The notes beneath the pieces were generated by a model. That model was not told where the DNA came from. It saw only the letters and a program-made list of their open reading frames with translations, and searched no databases. The position numbers and the translations under genes are program-made. 64,000 nt of DNA from Zobellia roscoffensis (lineage in GTDB: Bacteria; Bacteroidota; Bacteroidia; Flavobacteriales; Flavobacteriaceae), in contig NZ_JADDXT010000002.1 in the NCBI RefSeq assembly GCF_015330165.1, forward strand, positions 4,243,646-4,307,645, given 5' to 3'. Positions 25,126 to 34,038 of the stretch are shown in pieces. Positions within the stretch are counted from its first letter, which is position 1; each line of letters opens with the position of its first letter.

Positions 25126-25818
25126 TTAAGCAAGTGCGAATTTAACTGCGGCGTAAGCGTGTTCCTTTGTTGTATCTATTACCGCTATACTGCAATCTTT
25201 TTGTTGAATGAGCAACGGAATTTCGGTACAACCCAAAATAACACCTTGCGCACCTTCTTTTTCAGCCTTGCTAATGATATCTAAATATTTATTTTTTGAT
25301 TCTTCATTAATGATTCCTTTGGAAAGTTCATGATATATTACGTCATGAACCACCTCTCTATCTTCTTTAGAAGGAATCAATACCTCTATTTGAAACTGAT
25401 TTTTAAGGATGTCCTTATAGAAATCCAACTCCATAGTATACTTCGTACCCAACAACAATATTTTTTGGCATCCTTTGGCTTTAACCGCCTCTCCGGCAAC
25501 CTCCGCTATATGCAATACGGGAACATCTATTTTTTCTTCGATTGCGGGAACACTTAAATGCATGGTGTTCGCACAAATGAGAATAACTTCCGCACCGGCA
25601 TTTTGTAAACGCAAGGCAATGTCCGCCATCTTCTCATGCAAGGAATCCCAATCTCCTTTGCCCTGTTTTTCCGAAATCTCTGCAAAGTTAACAGACTCAA
25701 TAAGACACTCACAGGAACTAGAACCTCCTAAAGTTTCAGCTACTTTTGTGTTCAACAACTGATAATACAACTGTGTTGATTGCCAAGTGATGCCTCCTAT
25801 TAGACCTATTTTTTTCAT
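25126..25818 (-). CDS. Aspartate/glutamate racemase family protein
   Basis: The 230-residue protein has the two catalytic cysteines of PLP-independent amino-acid racemases: C82 in ICANTMH and C197 in LGCTEIP, in two symmetric half-domains. The N-terminal KKIGLIGGITWQST resembles the YgeA/aspartate racemase group. It is embedded between hisF and hisIE with gaps of 35 and 11 bp, so it should be co-transcribed with the histidine genes. A direct role in histidine synthesis is not known. The substrate amino acid is undetermined. Confidence 0.88.
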   Translation of the reverse strand: MKKIGLIGGITWQSTQLYYQLLNTKVAETLGGSSSCECLIESVNFAEISEKQGKGDWDSLHEKMADIALRLQNAGAEVILICANTMHLSVPAIEEKIDVPVLHIAEVAGEAVKAKGCQKILLLGTKYTMELDFYKDILKNQFQIEVLIPSKEDREVVHDVIYHELSKGIINEESKNKYLDIISKAEKEGAQGVILGCTEIPLLIQQKDCSIAVIDTTKEHAYAAVKFALA

Positions 25819-25853
25819 TATCTCTTATTTATCGGTTAGAGTCCAAATCGAAC

Positions 25854-26609
25854 TTATAATCGTACGGGAATTCCTTTATCTTTTAACTCTTCTTTCAAAT
25901 CTTTAATACCAATTTCTTTAAAATGAAAAACACTGGCTGCAAGCGCTGCATCGGCTTTTCCATCAACAAAGGTATCCGTAAAATGTTGCATATTTCCTGC
26001 ACCACCCGATGCAATTATGGGAATGTTCAATTCCGTGCTTAGTTTGCTCAGCGCTTCATTGGCAAAACCATCTTTAGTACCATCATGATCCATTGAGGTA
26101 AAAAGAATTTCTCCTGCACCACGTTCTTCTACTTCTTTGGCCCATTCAAACAGTTTACGTTCCGTAGGCACTTTACCTCCTACCAAATGAACGATCCACT
26201 CTCCATCTATCTGTTTGGCATCTATGGCTACCACAATACACTGCGAACCGAATTTGGCCACCAAATCGTTTATTAACTGTGGATTCTTTACTGCGGATGA
26301 ATTAATGGAAACCTTATCCGCTCCGTTTTGCAACAGAACATCAACGTCTTCCACAGACGAAATTCCCCCTCCTACCGTAAACGGAATACTTACTTTTTCC
26401 GCTACGTGGTAAACTAGCTCCGCTAAAGTTTTTCGCTTCTGTTCCGTTGCCGAAATATCTAGAAAAACCAGCTCGTCCGCTCCTTCCTTACTATAAATTT
26501 CAGCCAATTCCACTGGGTCCCCCGCATCACGTAAATCAACAAAATTTACACCTTTTACCGTTCTTCCATCCTTTATATCCAAACAGGGTATTATTCTCTT
26601 TGCTAGCAT
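25854..26609 (-). CDS. hisF: Imidazole glycerol phosphate synthase, cyclase subunit
   Basis: The 251-residue TIM barrel takes ammonia from HisH to make imidazole glycerol phosphate and AICAR. The catalytic D11 (PCLDIKDG) and the second catalytic aspartate in VVAIDAK (about 130) are present. The phosphate-binding loops VGGGI and ASGGAG are also intact. The length is normal. It is separated by 29 bp from hisA. Confidence 0.97.
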   Translation of the reverse strand: MLAKRIIPCLDIKDGRTVKGVNFVDLRDAGDPVELAEIYSKEGADELVFLDISATEQKRKTLAELVYHVAEKVSIPFTVGGGISSVEDVDVLLQNGADKVSINSSAVKNPQLINDLVAKFGSQCIVVAIDAKQIDGEWIVHLVGGKVPTERKLFEWAKEVEERGAGEILFTSMDHDGTKDGFANEALSKLSTELNIPIIASGGAGNMQHFTDTFVDGKADAALAASVFHFKEIGIKDLKEELKDKGIPVRL

Positions 26610-26638
26610 ATTACAATGTTCTTTATTGCTTAAATTAC

Positions 26639-27409
26639 TTATCGCCCTCCCATTTCCAATATAAAATCCTCTAGCTGTTTTAAGCTAATTCTATTTTCAT
26701 AGATGGCTTTTCCGATTATTGTGCCTTCACAGCCCATTTCTGCAAGTTTAGGCAATTCATCAAAGGTTGAAATACCACCGCTGGCAATCAATTTTAGTCG
26801 CTGGGTTACCTTTCCCTCAACTCCCTTCATATCAACTTTGCACTGCTCTAAAATCTTTTTATATAAATCGAATGAAGGTCCTTCTAGCATGCCGTCTTTA
26901 GAAATATCGGTACAGATGACATAGGCAATTCCTTTTTCTTGATATGATGAAATAAACGGAATCAATTCTTCAGTAGATTCCTCCTGCCAACCCGAAACGG
27001 CTACTTTTTCATCTTTGGCATCCGCACCTAAAATAATTTTCTCGGCACCGTAAGTTTGAATCCAGCTGGAAAACGTCTCCTTATCTTTTACCGCAATACT
27101 TCCACCAGTAATTTGGTTAGCTCCGCTTTCAAAAGCTATTCTTAGATCATCATCCGTTTTCAATCCGCCGCCGAAATCAATGTTCAACGTAGTGCCACAA
27201 GCAATTTGCTCTAAAATCTTATGATTTACGATATGTTTGCTCTTAGCGCCATCCAAATCCACCAAATGCAAATATTGAATACCATGCGCTTCAAACTCCT
27301 TCGCTACCTCTAACGGGTTCTCATTGTATATTTTTTTAGTATCATAGTCCCCTTTTGAAAGGCGAACGCATTTACCATCTATGATATCTATTGCGGGTAT
27401 TATTCTCAT
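26639..27409 (-). CDS. hisA: ProFAR isomerase
   Basis: The 256-residue TIM barrel isomerises 5'-ProFAR in step 4 of histidine synthesis. Catalytic D8 (PAIDIIDGKCVRL) and the second aspartate in CTDISKDGML are seen, with phosphate loops FGGGL and ASGGIS. A simple TTAGTAG-type repeat lies in the 84-bp gap upstream, between it and hisH. Confidence 0.96.
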   Translation of the reverse strand: MRIIPAIDIIDGKCVRLSKGDYDTKKIYNENPLEVAKEFEAHGIQYLHLVDLDGAKSKHIVNHKILEQIACGTTLNIDFGGGLKTDDDLRIAFESGANQITGGSIAVKDKETFSSWIQTYGAEKIILGADAKDEKVAVSGWQEESTEELIPFISSYQEKGIAYVICTDISKDGMLEGPSFDLYKKILEQCKVDMKGVEGKVTQRLKLIASGGISTFDELPKLAEMGCEGTIIGKAIYENRISLKQLEDFILEMGGR

Positions 27410-27410
27410 T

Positions 27411-27440
27411 AGTTAGTAGTTAGTAGAAGTTAAAAAAATC
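27411..27440. repeat. TTAGTAG-type repeat between hisH and hisA
   Basis: AGTTAGTAGTTAGTAGAAG followed by TTAAAAAA starts 2 bp from the hisA start codon. It shares the TTAGTAGnAGTTAAAAAA end with the repeat at 15813-15870. A weak inverse copy (CAGTACTAATT) is near 27480. Confidence 0.6.
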
Positions 27441-27493
27441 AGTGTTACCGTAAAAGTTTCAAATCCAATATTCATTTCTCAGTACTAATTCCG

Positions 27494-28078
27494 CTATATA
27501 TTCTTCAAAAAATTCCCAAGAATCTTCTCTCCTACGTCACTACTTTTCTCAGGGTGGAATTGGGTGCCATAAAAATTGTCTTTCGCCAAAGCTGCGCTGT
27601 ATTTTAGTCCGTATTCAGATTCCGCGATGGTTTCTTTGCACAATGGTGCATAAAAACTGTGTACCAAATAAATATGCTCTTTATCGGCTATGCCATTGAA
27701 CAAGTCCGATTTTAAATTCGCTATCTGGTTCCATCCAATTTGTGGGACTTTAACCTCATTGTTGAATTTGACTACGTCCACATCAAAAATACCAAGACCT
27801 TCTGTGTTTCCTTCTTCGGAAGAGTGACACATAAGCTGCATTCCCAAACAAATACCCAGTACGGGTTGTTTTAGCGTAGGTATAATTTTGTCCAGCCCGC
27901 TGTTCAAAAGCATTTTCATGGCACTACTTGCCTCACCTACACCTGGAAAAATAACCTTGTCCGCAGCTTTAATTTCTTCTGCATCACTACTCAAAACGGC
28001 ATCGTACCCCAATCGCTTGATAGCGAATTTGATACTCTGAATATTCCCTGCGCCGTAATTTATAATAACTATTTTCAT
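27494..28078 (-). CDS. hisH: Imidazole glycerol phosphate synthase, glutaminase subunit
   Basis: The 194-residue class-I glutamine amidotransferase supplies ammonia to HisF. The triad is complete: C77 in LGICLGMQLM, and H175 and E177 in QFHPEKS. The oxyanion motif PGVGEA is present. It lies in the usual B-H-A-F order of the operon. Confidence 0.97.
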   Translation of the reverse strand: MKIVIINYGAGNIQSIKFAIKRLGYDAVLSSDAEEIKAADKVIFPGVGEASSAMKMLLNSGLDKIIPTLKQPVLGICLGMQLMCHSSEEGNTEGLGIFDVDVVKFNNEVKVPQIGWNQIANLKSDLFNGIADKEHIYLVHSFYAPLCKETIAESEYGLKYSAALAKDNFYGTQFHPEKSSDVGEKILGNFLKNI

Positions 28079-28080
28079 TT

Positions 28081-28159
28081 ATTTAGTATTGAGTATCAAG
28101 TAATGAGTACAAAGCAAATTTTAAAATCTTAATACTTTGTACTCAATACTCACTACTAT
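28081..28159. repeat. Inverted repeat of AGTATTGAGTA words, hisB-hisH gap
   Basis: AGTATTGAGTATC...GAGTACAAAG (28086-28115) faces CTTTGTACTCAATACTCACTACT (28134-28156) across an AT-rich loop. The element fills the gap between hisB and hisH. It could form a hairpin in the his mRNA and shares words with the repeats at 15813, 21656 and 27411. Confidence 0.65.
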
Positions 28160-29296
28160 TTAAAGCATTCCCTTTGTACTTGGCAGTACCATTTTTTCTA
28201 CATCACGTTTCACGGCCATTTTAATTGCCTTTGCGAAAGCCTTGAATATGGCTTCTATCTTGTGATGTTCGTTTTGACCTTCCGCTTTTACATTTAGGTT
28301 GGCTTTGGCACCATCTGTAAAAGATTTAAAGAAATGATAGAACATTTCCGTTGGCATATCTCCGACCATCTCCCGATTGAACTCCGCATCCCAAACCAAC
28401 CAATTACGACCACCAAAATCTATGGCCACTTGTGCCAAACAGTCGTCCATAGGAAGGCAGAAACCGTAGCGTTCAATCCCCATTTTAGAACCTAGTGCCG
28501 TGTGAAACACCTCCCCTAAAGCAATAGCTGTATCTTCGATAGTATGGTGCTCGTCTACTTCTAGATCACCATCTACTTTTATCTCCAAATCCATTTGTCC
28601 ATGGCGAGCCAATTGATCTAGCATATGGTCAAAGAAAGACAGTCCTGTTTTGATATTGCTTTTGCCCGTCCCGTCTAGGTTTAGGTTGATGTATATATCC
28701 GTTTCATTGGTTTTTCTGTGCGTTTCCGACACTCTGTTCTCCAACTTTAGAAATTCATAGATTTTCTCCCAGTCGTTGCTTTCTAAAGCGATAACGGAAT
28801 CCAACTCGCCTCTTTTTACTGTGATTTCTCCAGTACCCAAATTGGTTTCATCGTTAATAAAGATGCCTTTTGAACCTAGATTTTTTGCTAATTCAATGTC
28901 CGTTAAGCGGTCACCGATTACGAACGAATTTTTTAAATCATACTCCTCCGAAAAATATTCAGTCAACAAACCTGTACCTGGTTTTCTGGTATTTGCATTT
29001 TCATGGGGAAACGTACGGTCTAGAAAAACCTTGTCAAAAACAACGCCTTCATTCTCAAAAGACTTCAAAATAAAATTATGGACGGGCCAAAATGTATCTT
29101 CAGGAAAAACGTCCGTACCTAATCCGTCTTGATTGGTAATCATAACCAACTCGTAATCCAGTTCTTTGGCTATTTTCCCCAAAAACATAAATGCTTTTGG
29201 ATAAAAGACCATTTTATCGAAAGCATCGATTTGCTCGTCAACAGTTTCTTTGATTATGGTACCGTCTCTATCTATAAATAAAACTTTCTTTGCCAT
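28160..29296 (-). CDS. hisB: Bifunctional histidinol-phosphatase / imidazoleglycerol-phosphate dehydratase
   Basis: The 378-residue fusion enzyme performs two steps of histidine synthesis. The N-terminal HAD phosphatase (about 1-165) has DRDGT (D9 and D11), MITNQDGLG, and the Zn-loop-like region. The dehydratase (about 190-378) has the metal-binding histidine motifs FFDHMLDQLARHG, DEHHTIEDTAIALGE and NEHHKIEAIFKAFAKA. Both halves are intact. Confidence 0.97.
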   Translation of the reverse strand: MAKKVLFIDRDGTIIKETVDEQIDAFDKMVFYPKAFMFLGKIAKELDYELVMITNQDGLGTDVFPEDTFWPVHNFILKSFENEGVVFDKVFLDRTFPHENANTRKPGTGLLTEYFSEEYDLKNSFVIGDRLTDIELAKNLGSKGIFINDETNLGTGEITVKRGELDSVIALESNDWEKIYEFLKLENRVSETHRKTNETDIYINLNLDGTGKSNIKTGLSFFDHMLDQLARHGQMDLEIKVDGDLEVDEHHTIEDTAIALGEVFHTALGSKMGIERYGFCLPMDDCLAQVAIDFGGRNWLVWDAEFNREMVGDMPTEMFYHFFKSFTDGAKANLNVKAEGQNEHHKIEAIFKAFAKAIKMAVKRDVEKMVLPSTKGML

Positions 29297-29321
29297 AGTA
29301 TTGGTCTGTTAAGCTTCTGTT

Positions 29322-30371
29322 TTAGGTTAGCTTATTTAGTACTTCTATTAATTTTTTATTCTCTTCTGTTGTACCCACCGTAAAACGCAAGGTGTTCTTA
29401 CAAAGGGGCTGTGTTGTTCGGTTGCGCACTACAATTCCTTCTGCCAATAATTGATTGTATCTATTGGTAGCATCATCCACTTTGGCTAACACAAAATTGG
29501 CGTCTGAGGTATATATACTCTCTACAAACGAAACTTCACGCAGTACTTTAAGTAGACGCTCTCTTTCATTCAATATATTAGAGATTTCCTCTTTTACAGA
29601 CTGTACATCAAGAACCCGTTTTAAAGCCTTTTGCTGCGTGAGTTCATTGACGTTATACGGTGGTTTGATTTTATTGAGTGCCGCTATTACTTCTTTGGAT
29701 GCAATACAAATACCCAACCGAATCCCCGCCATTCCGTAAGCTTTGGAAAGCGTTTGAGTTACGACCAAATTTGGAAAATCAGACAATCTGGAGACCCAGC
29801 TTTCGCTTTCTGCAAAATCTATATAGGCCTCATCAATAACCACCAAACCATTGAACTTATTCAACAACCTCATCATACTTTCTTCACTAAAAATATTTCC
29901 GGTAGGATTATTAGGCGAACACAAAAACAAGAGTTTTGAATGCTCATCCACAGCTTTTAAAATCGCTTCAACATCTGGCTGAAAATCTTCGGTTAGAAGC
30001 ACTTCTCTATTTTCCACCATATTAATGCCCGAAAGCACTTTGTACATGCCGTATGTTGGAGGCAAGGAAATAATATTGTCAACTTTCGGTTCACAGAAGG
30101 TCCTGAATATTAAATCTAGTACTTCGTCACTTCCATTACCTAAAAGAATATTTTCCACTGAAATATCTTTCTGTTCTGCTAAAACCGCCTTTAAACCTCT
30201 TTGTTGCGGGTCTGGATATCGGTTCACTCCATTTTCGTACGGATTTTCATTCGCATCTAAAAATACCATTTCCGAGCCGTCGGAAACGTATTCATCCCGA
30301 GCGGAGCTGTACGGACTCAAGCCTTTTACATTTTCCCTTATCAGGTTTTGTATATTGAATTCTTTAGTCAT
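29322..30371 (-). CDS. hisC: Histidinol-phosphate aminotransferase
   Basis: The 349-residue fold-type I PLP enzyme converts imidazole acetol phosphate to histidinol phosphate. The PLP lysine sits in TQTLSKAYGMAGIRLG, the aspartate in VVIDEAYIDF, and the substrate motif is NRYPDP near the start. It overlaps the end of hisD by 8 bp, so translation is coupled. Confidence 0.96.
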   Translation of the reverse strand: MTKEFNIQNLIRENVKGLSPYSSARDEYVSDGSEMVFLDANENPYENGVNRYPDPQQRGLKAVLAEQKDISVENILLGNGSDEVLDLIFRTFCEPKVDNIISLPPTYGMYKVLSGINMVENREVLLTEDFQPDVEAILKAVDEHSKLLFLCSPNNPTGNIFSEESMMRLLNKFNGLVVIDEAYIDFAESESWVSRLSDFPNLVVTQTLSKAYGMAGIRLGICIASKEVIAALNKIKPPYNVNELTQQKALKRVLDVQSVKEEISNILNERERLLKVLREVSFVESIYTSDANFVLAKVDDATNRYNQLLAEGIVVRNRTTQPLCKNTLRFTVGTTEENKKLIEVLNKLT

Positions 30372-31653
30372 TCTTTAAGCTATTGAGTCTTAGCGTTACC
30401 GCGTTCTTGTGTGCTTGAAGTCCTTCGGCTTCCGCCATAATTTCAATGGCATTGCCAATTTCCTGTATACCTGTTTCACTGATTTTCTGAAACGTCATAC
30501 TCTTCATAAAACTATCCAAATTTACACCGCTATACTGCTTTGCATAGCCATTGGTAGGTAGAGTATGATTCGTACCTGAAGCATAGTCACCTGCACTTTC
30601 AGGCGTATAATTACCTATGAATACCGATCCGGCATTTTTAATATTGTTCACGAAAAATGCTTCGTTTTTCACGCAAACGATGTAATGCTCTGGTCCGTAA
30701 GCGTTGATTAAATCATTTGCCGTTTGATCATTATCAACATAAATCAACTTACTATTGGCAATGGCCTTCTCCGCAATTTCTTTTCTAGGTAGTTCCGGGA
30801 GCTGTTTTTCAACTTCTATCTCCACTGCATCAATCATAGCTTTAGATGTGGAAACCAAAATCACCTGACTATCAACACCATGTTCCGCTTGACTTAATAA
30901 ATCCGAAGCTACAAAAGCGGCATTAGCCGAATCATCAGCAAGTACTAATAACTCACTAGGGCCAGCTGGCATATCTATTGAAATACCATATTTAGTTGCT
31001 ATCTGTTTGGCCACCGTTACAAACTGGTTGCCAGGTCCAAAAATCTTGTAAACTGCTGGAATGGTTTTCGTACCGAAAGTCATGGAAGCAATAGCCTGAA
31101 TGCCACCAACCTTAAAAATCTTTTTAACACCACATAAATTTGCGGTATACAAAATAGCAGAATTGATTTTACCTTCTTTATTTGGAGGCGAACACAATAC
31201 CAATTCTTCACAACCTGCAATGGTAGCGGGCACAGCAAGCATTAAAATGGTTGAAAACAAAGGTGCCGTACCACCAGGAATGTAAAGCCCCACTTTTTGT
31301 ATTGGTCTTTTTTCTTGCCAGCATTGAACACCATTCGTGGTTTCCACAGTAACTTTCTCCGTTTTCTGCGCTTTATGAAAAACCTCGATATTATTTTTCG
31401 CTAATTGAATGGCATCCTTCAGTTCCGGAGAAACCAAGTTGCTTGCCTCTTCAATTTCTTGCTCAGATACTATTAAGTTTTCAAGTGAAACACCATCAAA
31501 TTGCTCAGTATACTTCTTTAAAGTAGCATCACCATTTTCTTGAACCTCTTGAAAAATACCTTCTACCGTTTGTTCAATGTCCGCCACGGTCTGTGTGGGA
31601 CGCATTAAAACACTGCTCCACTCCCCCTTATCAGGATTATAAATTTTGTTCAT
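30364..31653 (-). CDS. hisD: Histidinol dehydrogenase
   Basis: The 429-residue Zn-dependent enzyme carries out the last two oxidation steps to histidine. Family motifs include YIPGGTAPLFSTILMLAVPA, GPGNQFVTVAKQ, DMPAGPSELLVLAD, LLSQAEHG and the active-site-region GPEHY and SGTNHTLPT. It begins 5 bp after the GNAT gene stop. Confidence 0.97.
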   Translation of the reverse strand: MNKIYNPDKGEWSSVLMRPTQTVADIEQTVEGIFQEVQENGDATLKKYTEQFDGVSLENLIVSEQEIEEASNLVSPELKDAIQLAKNNIEVFHKAQKTEKVTVETTNGVQCWQEKRPIQKVGLYIPGGTAPLFSTILMLAVPATIAGCEELVLCSPPNKEGKINSAILYTANLCGVKKIFKVGGIQAIASMTFGTKTIPAVYKIFGPGNQFVTVAKQIATKYGISIDMPAGPSELLVLADDSANAAFVASDLLSQAEHGVDSQVILVSTSKAMIDAVEIEVEKQLPELPRKEIAEKAIANSKLIYVDNDQTANDLINAYGPEHYIVCVKNEAFFVNNIKNAGSVFIGNYTPESAGDYASGTNHTLPTNGYAKQYSGVNLDSFMKSMTFQKISETGIQEIGNAIEIMAEAEGLQAHKNAVTLRLNSLKND

Positions 31654-31658
31654 TTTTT

Positions 31659-32096
31659 TTACTCTAAGTTCTTAATCATGTGATAACCCAATGGTTCAAA
31701 ACCATGACGTTCCCAAAACTTGACTCCTTTTTGATTCGCTACATAAGCATTAAGTTCAAGACTATTACAATTTTTACTTTTTCCATAGGCTACGAGCCAA
31801 TCCATCATGAGCTTACCTACGCCTCTACTTCTGTATTCCACATTTACAAACACATTATCCAATTCTATATGCTTGCCTTTATATAGCTTATGTAAAAACC
31901 AAACACCACAACAAGCAATTAGGTTTTCATTATCATATACCCCGAGACATACATAACCGCCCATAGCCTTCATTGATTCCAACCGGGTTTTCAATACCTC
32001 TTCTGAAAGCTTACCTTCATTTAAATCATAGACCAAAGGTAGAATCGACTCCATTTTTTCATAAGGAATCAGTTCCAGTATCAATTCACCCTCCAT
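31659..32096 (-). CDS. GNAT-family N-acetyltransferase inside the his operon
   Basis: The start chosen is ATG 32096, with a GTG one codon upstream, giving 145 residues. The acetyl-CoA-binding signature VEYRSRGVGKLMMDWLVAYG and the C-terminal VKFWERHGFEPLGYHMIKNL are classical GNAT features. It is packed between hisG and hisD with gaps of 9 and 5 bp, so it must be co-transcribed. The substrate is unknown. A link to histidine metabolism is only suggested by position. Confidence 0.88.
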   Translation of the reverse strand: MEGELILELIPYEKMESILPLVYDLNEGKLSEEVLKTRLESMKAMGGYVCLGVYDNENLIACCGVWFLHKLYKGKHIELDNVFVNVEYRSRGVGKLMMDWLVAYGKSKNCNSLELNAYVANQKGVKFWERHGFEPLGYHMIKNLE

Positions 32097-32105
32097 CACT
32101 GAAAA

Positions 32106-32963
32106 TTAAAGTACCATTTTCTCAATAGGACAAACCAAAATACCTTCTGCACCAGCTTGTTTGAGCTCATCTATAACATCCCAGAATTTGTCTTTGTTGA
32201 TTACCGTGTGAACAGAGCTCCAACCTTCTTCTGCCAATGGCAAAACAGTAGGACTTCTCATTCCTGGCAACAACTTCAATACCATATCAAGTTTGTCATT
32301 GGGAGCATTCAACAATACGTATTTAGAACCTCTGGCTCGTAATACAGATTGAATACGAAACTGTAATTTCTTTAGTAGCTCTCTTCTTTCCTCAGAAATT
32401 TTTGGTGAAACTGCTAACACAGCTTCACTAGTGAGCATTACTTCAACTTCCTTTAAATTGTTCTTAAACAACGTGCTACCACTAGAAACAATATCACAAA
32501 TAGCATCTGCTAAACCAATATTTGGAGCAATCTCAACAGAACCACTGATAATATGTAAATCGGCATTTACGCCTTTATCTTTTAGGTAATTAATTACTGT
32601 ATTTGGGTATGAAGTTGCTATTCGCTTACCTTCAAAATCCTTTACAGAATTGTATTTGAAAGATTTAGGTACCGCTAGAGAAACTTTACACTTAGAAAAG
32701 CCAAGTTTTTCTGCAATTGAAATATCTTCTCCTTTTTCAATTAAAACATTCTCTCCTATAATTGCAATATCTACCACACCATCTCTTAAATATTGCGGTA
32801 TATCTCCATTTCTAAGATAGAAAACCTCCATTGGAAAGTTTCTAGAAGATGCTTTGAGTTGGTCCTTTCCATTATCAATAGAAATTCCACAATCCTTTAA
32901 GATTTGAAGGGAGTCCTCATTTAATCTTCCCGATTTCTGAATAGCAATTCTAATTTTTGTCAT
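32106..32963 (-). CDS. hisG: ATP phosphoribosyltransferase, long form
   Basis: The 285-residue enzyme commits ATP and PRPP to histidine synthesis. Its length and C-terminal domain (about 210-285, ending ...ILVCPIEKMVL) show the long HisG(L) form that is feedback-inhibited by histidine and needs no HisZ. The phosphate-binding stretch ADAICDIVSSGSTLFKNNL is present. It is the first enzyme gene of the operon and sits behind the leader-peptide attenuator. Confidence 0.97.
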   Translation of the reverse strand: MTKIRIAIQKSGRLNEDSLQILKDCGISIDNGKDQLKASSRNFPMEVFYLRNGDIPQYLRDGVVDIAIIGENVLIEKGEDISIAEKLGFSKCKVSLAVPKSFKYNSVKDFEGKRIATSYPNTVINYLKDKGVNADLHIISGSVEIAPNIGLADAICDIVSSGSTLFKNNLKEVEVMLTSEAVLAVSPKISEERRELLKKLQFRIQSVLRARGSKYVLLNAPNDKLDMVLKLLPGMRSPTVLPLAEEGWSSVHTVINKDKFWDVIDELKQAGAEGILVCPIEKMVL

Positions 32964-33008
32964 TTTCTTCTTTGGTTATATTCAAGCAATCAAAAGAGCT
33001 CTAAAAGT

Positions 33009-33038
33009 AAAACCCGCTTGATTGCTCAAACGGGTTTT
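33009..33038 (-). terminator. Attenuator terminator of the his operon
   Basis: On the minus strand AAAACCCG pairs with CGGGTTTT, with an inner TTGA/TCAA pairing, followed by ACTTTT. It lies between the leader peptide stop (33068) and hisG (32963). Its position makes it the regulated terminator of a classical attenuator. Confidence 0.85.
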
Positions 33039-33067
33039 TAAATATGTTGTACTACTACAATACATTC

Positions 33068-33121
33068 CTACCTCGCCTGAGCGTGAATATGGAAATGATG
33101 ATGTGTAGTTCTATTCTTCAT
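33068..33121 (-). CDS. hisL: Histidine operon leader peptide
   Basis: A 17-residue open frame reads MKNRTTHHHFHIHAQAR and then stops. Five of the seven residues at positions 7-13 are histidine. It lies 105 bp upstream of hisG, followed by a rho-independent terminator. This is the known arrangement for ribosome-mediated attenuation: when charged His-tRNA is scarce, the ribosome stalls on the His codons and the terminator does not form. I did not compute the antiterminator fold. Confidence 0.88.
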   Translation of the reverse strand: MKNRTTHHHFHIHAQAR

Positions 33122-33212
33122 TATGCAGTAAATGTAAAATCTATTTTTCATTTCTCAAAAGAATAGTTGTAAAATAAACAAAAACTCTACAACTCCTTTT
33201 AACTAAAACAGA

Positions 33213-34028
33213 TTAGTTATTTCCTAAGATTAGAGGTAAACCAGATTCTCCACTACCTACTACCACAACTTTGGCATTTGCGGATTGCGCTAACTTCAAA
33301 GTTGCATCAATACCTTTATCTTGCAAAATCTTATCTGTAAGTGATGCGCTTAAGATTTTATTCGCATCGGCTTTACCCTGAGCTTCTATCGTTACTTTCT
33401 CCGCTTCCTTTTTAGCAGTAACCAGCCTAAATTCATATTCTAAAGATTCTTGTTCTTGTTTCAATTTACGCTCAATAGCGTCTTTGATAGTTGGTGGCAA
33501 AGTAACATCCCTAACCAATATTTCGTTCAATTGAATATACTGCCCCGACACAATTTTTTGAGTCTCATCAAAAATTTCTTGCTGAATTGCATCTCTCTTA
33601 CTTGAATACAATTGTTCTGGAGTATAACGTCCAACAACTGAACGAGCGGCCGACCTAATAGTTGGTAACAAAACTCTTTGCACATATGCCTCTCCTTTTT
33701 CTTGATGTAACTTTCCTAAATCACCACGTATCGGCTCAAACCAAGCCGATGCCTCCAATTTAATATCCAAACCATTACTTGATAAAACGTTCATTTTCTC
33801 AAGTACTTCTTGCTGTCTTACTTCATAAACAAAAACCTTGTTCCAGGGCGCAACAATATGAAAACCTTCACCTAATGGTGATTCATCAGTTACCACACCA
33901 CCTCCAAAAGTTTTGTACAGCACACCTGCCTCACCGGACCCTATGGTGACCGCAGATTTTGAAATTAAGATGATAACCACTATAAAAGCGAATATTACTG
34001 GTAATGCAATTTTGGGTAATTTGTCCAT
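33213..34028 (-). CDS. Prohibitin-family (SPFH) membrane protein
   Basis: The 271-residue protein has an N-terminal membrane segment (about 7-26) and an SPFH/band-7 domain (about 28-190), recognisable by GEAGVLYKTFGGG, FHIVAPWNKVFVYEVRQQE and AIERKLKQEQESLEYEFRL. A coiled coil (about 180-225) with KKEAEKVTIEAQGKADA follows, as in prohibitins. Such proteins form large rings in the membrane and modulate FtsH-type proteases. It follows the VWA membrane gene by 10 bp. Confidence 0.9.
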   Translation of the reverse strand: MDKLPKIALPVIFAFIVVIILISKSAVTIGSGEAGVLYKTFGGGVVTDESPLGEGFHIVAPWNKVFVYEVRQQEVLEKMNVLSSNGLDIKLEASAWFEPIRGDLGKLHQEKGEAYVQRVLLPTIRSAARSVVGRYTPEQLYSSKRDAIQQEIFDETQKIVSGQYIQLNEILVRDVTLPPTIKDAIERKLKQEQESLEYEFRLVTAKKEAEKVTIEAQGKADANKILSASLTDKILQDKGIDATLKLAQSANAKVVVVGSGESGLPLILGNN

Positions 34029-34038
34029 TTATTTTAAT

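Noticed and set aside
33122..33212. A specific promoter for the his operon
   Set aside because: The region upstream of the leader must contain it, but I could not place a convincing TAnnTTTG box with a matching -33 element.
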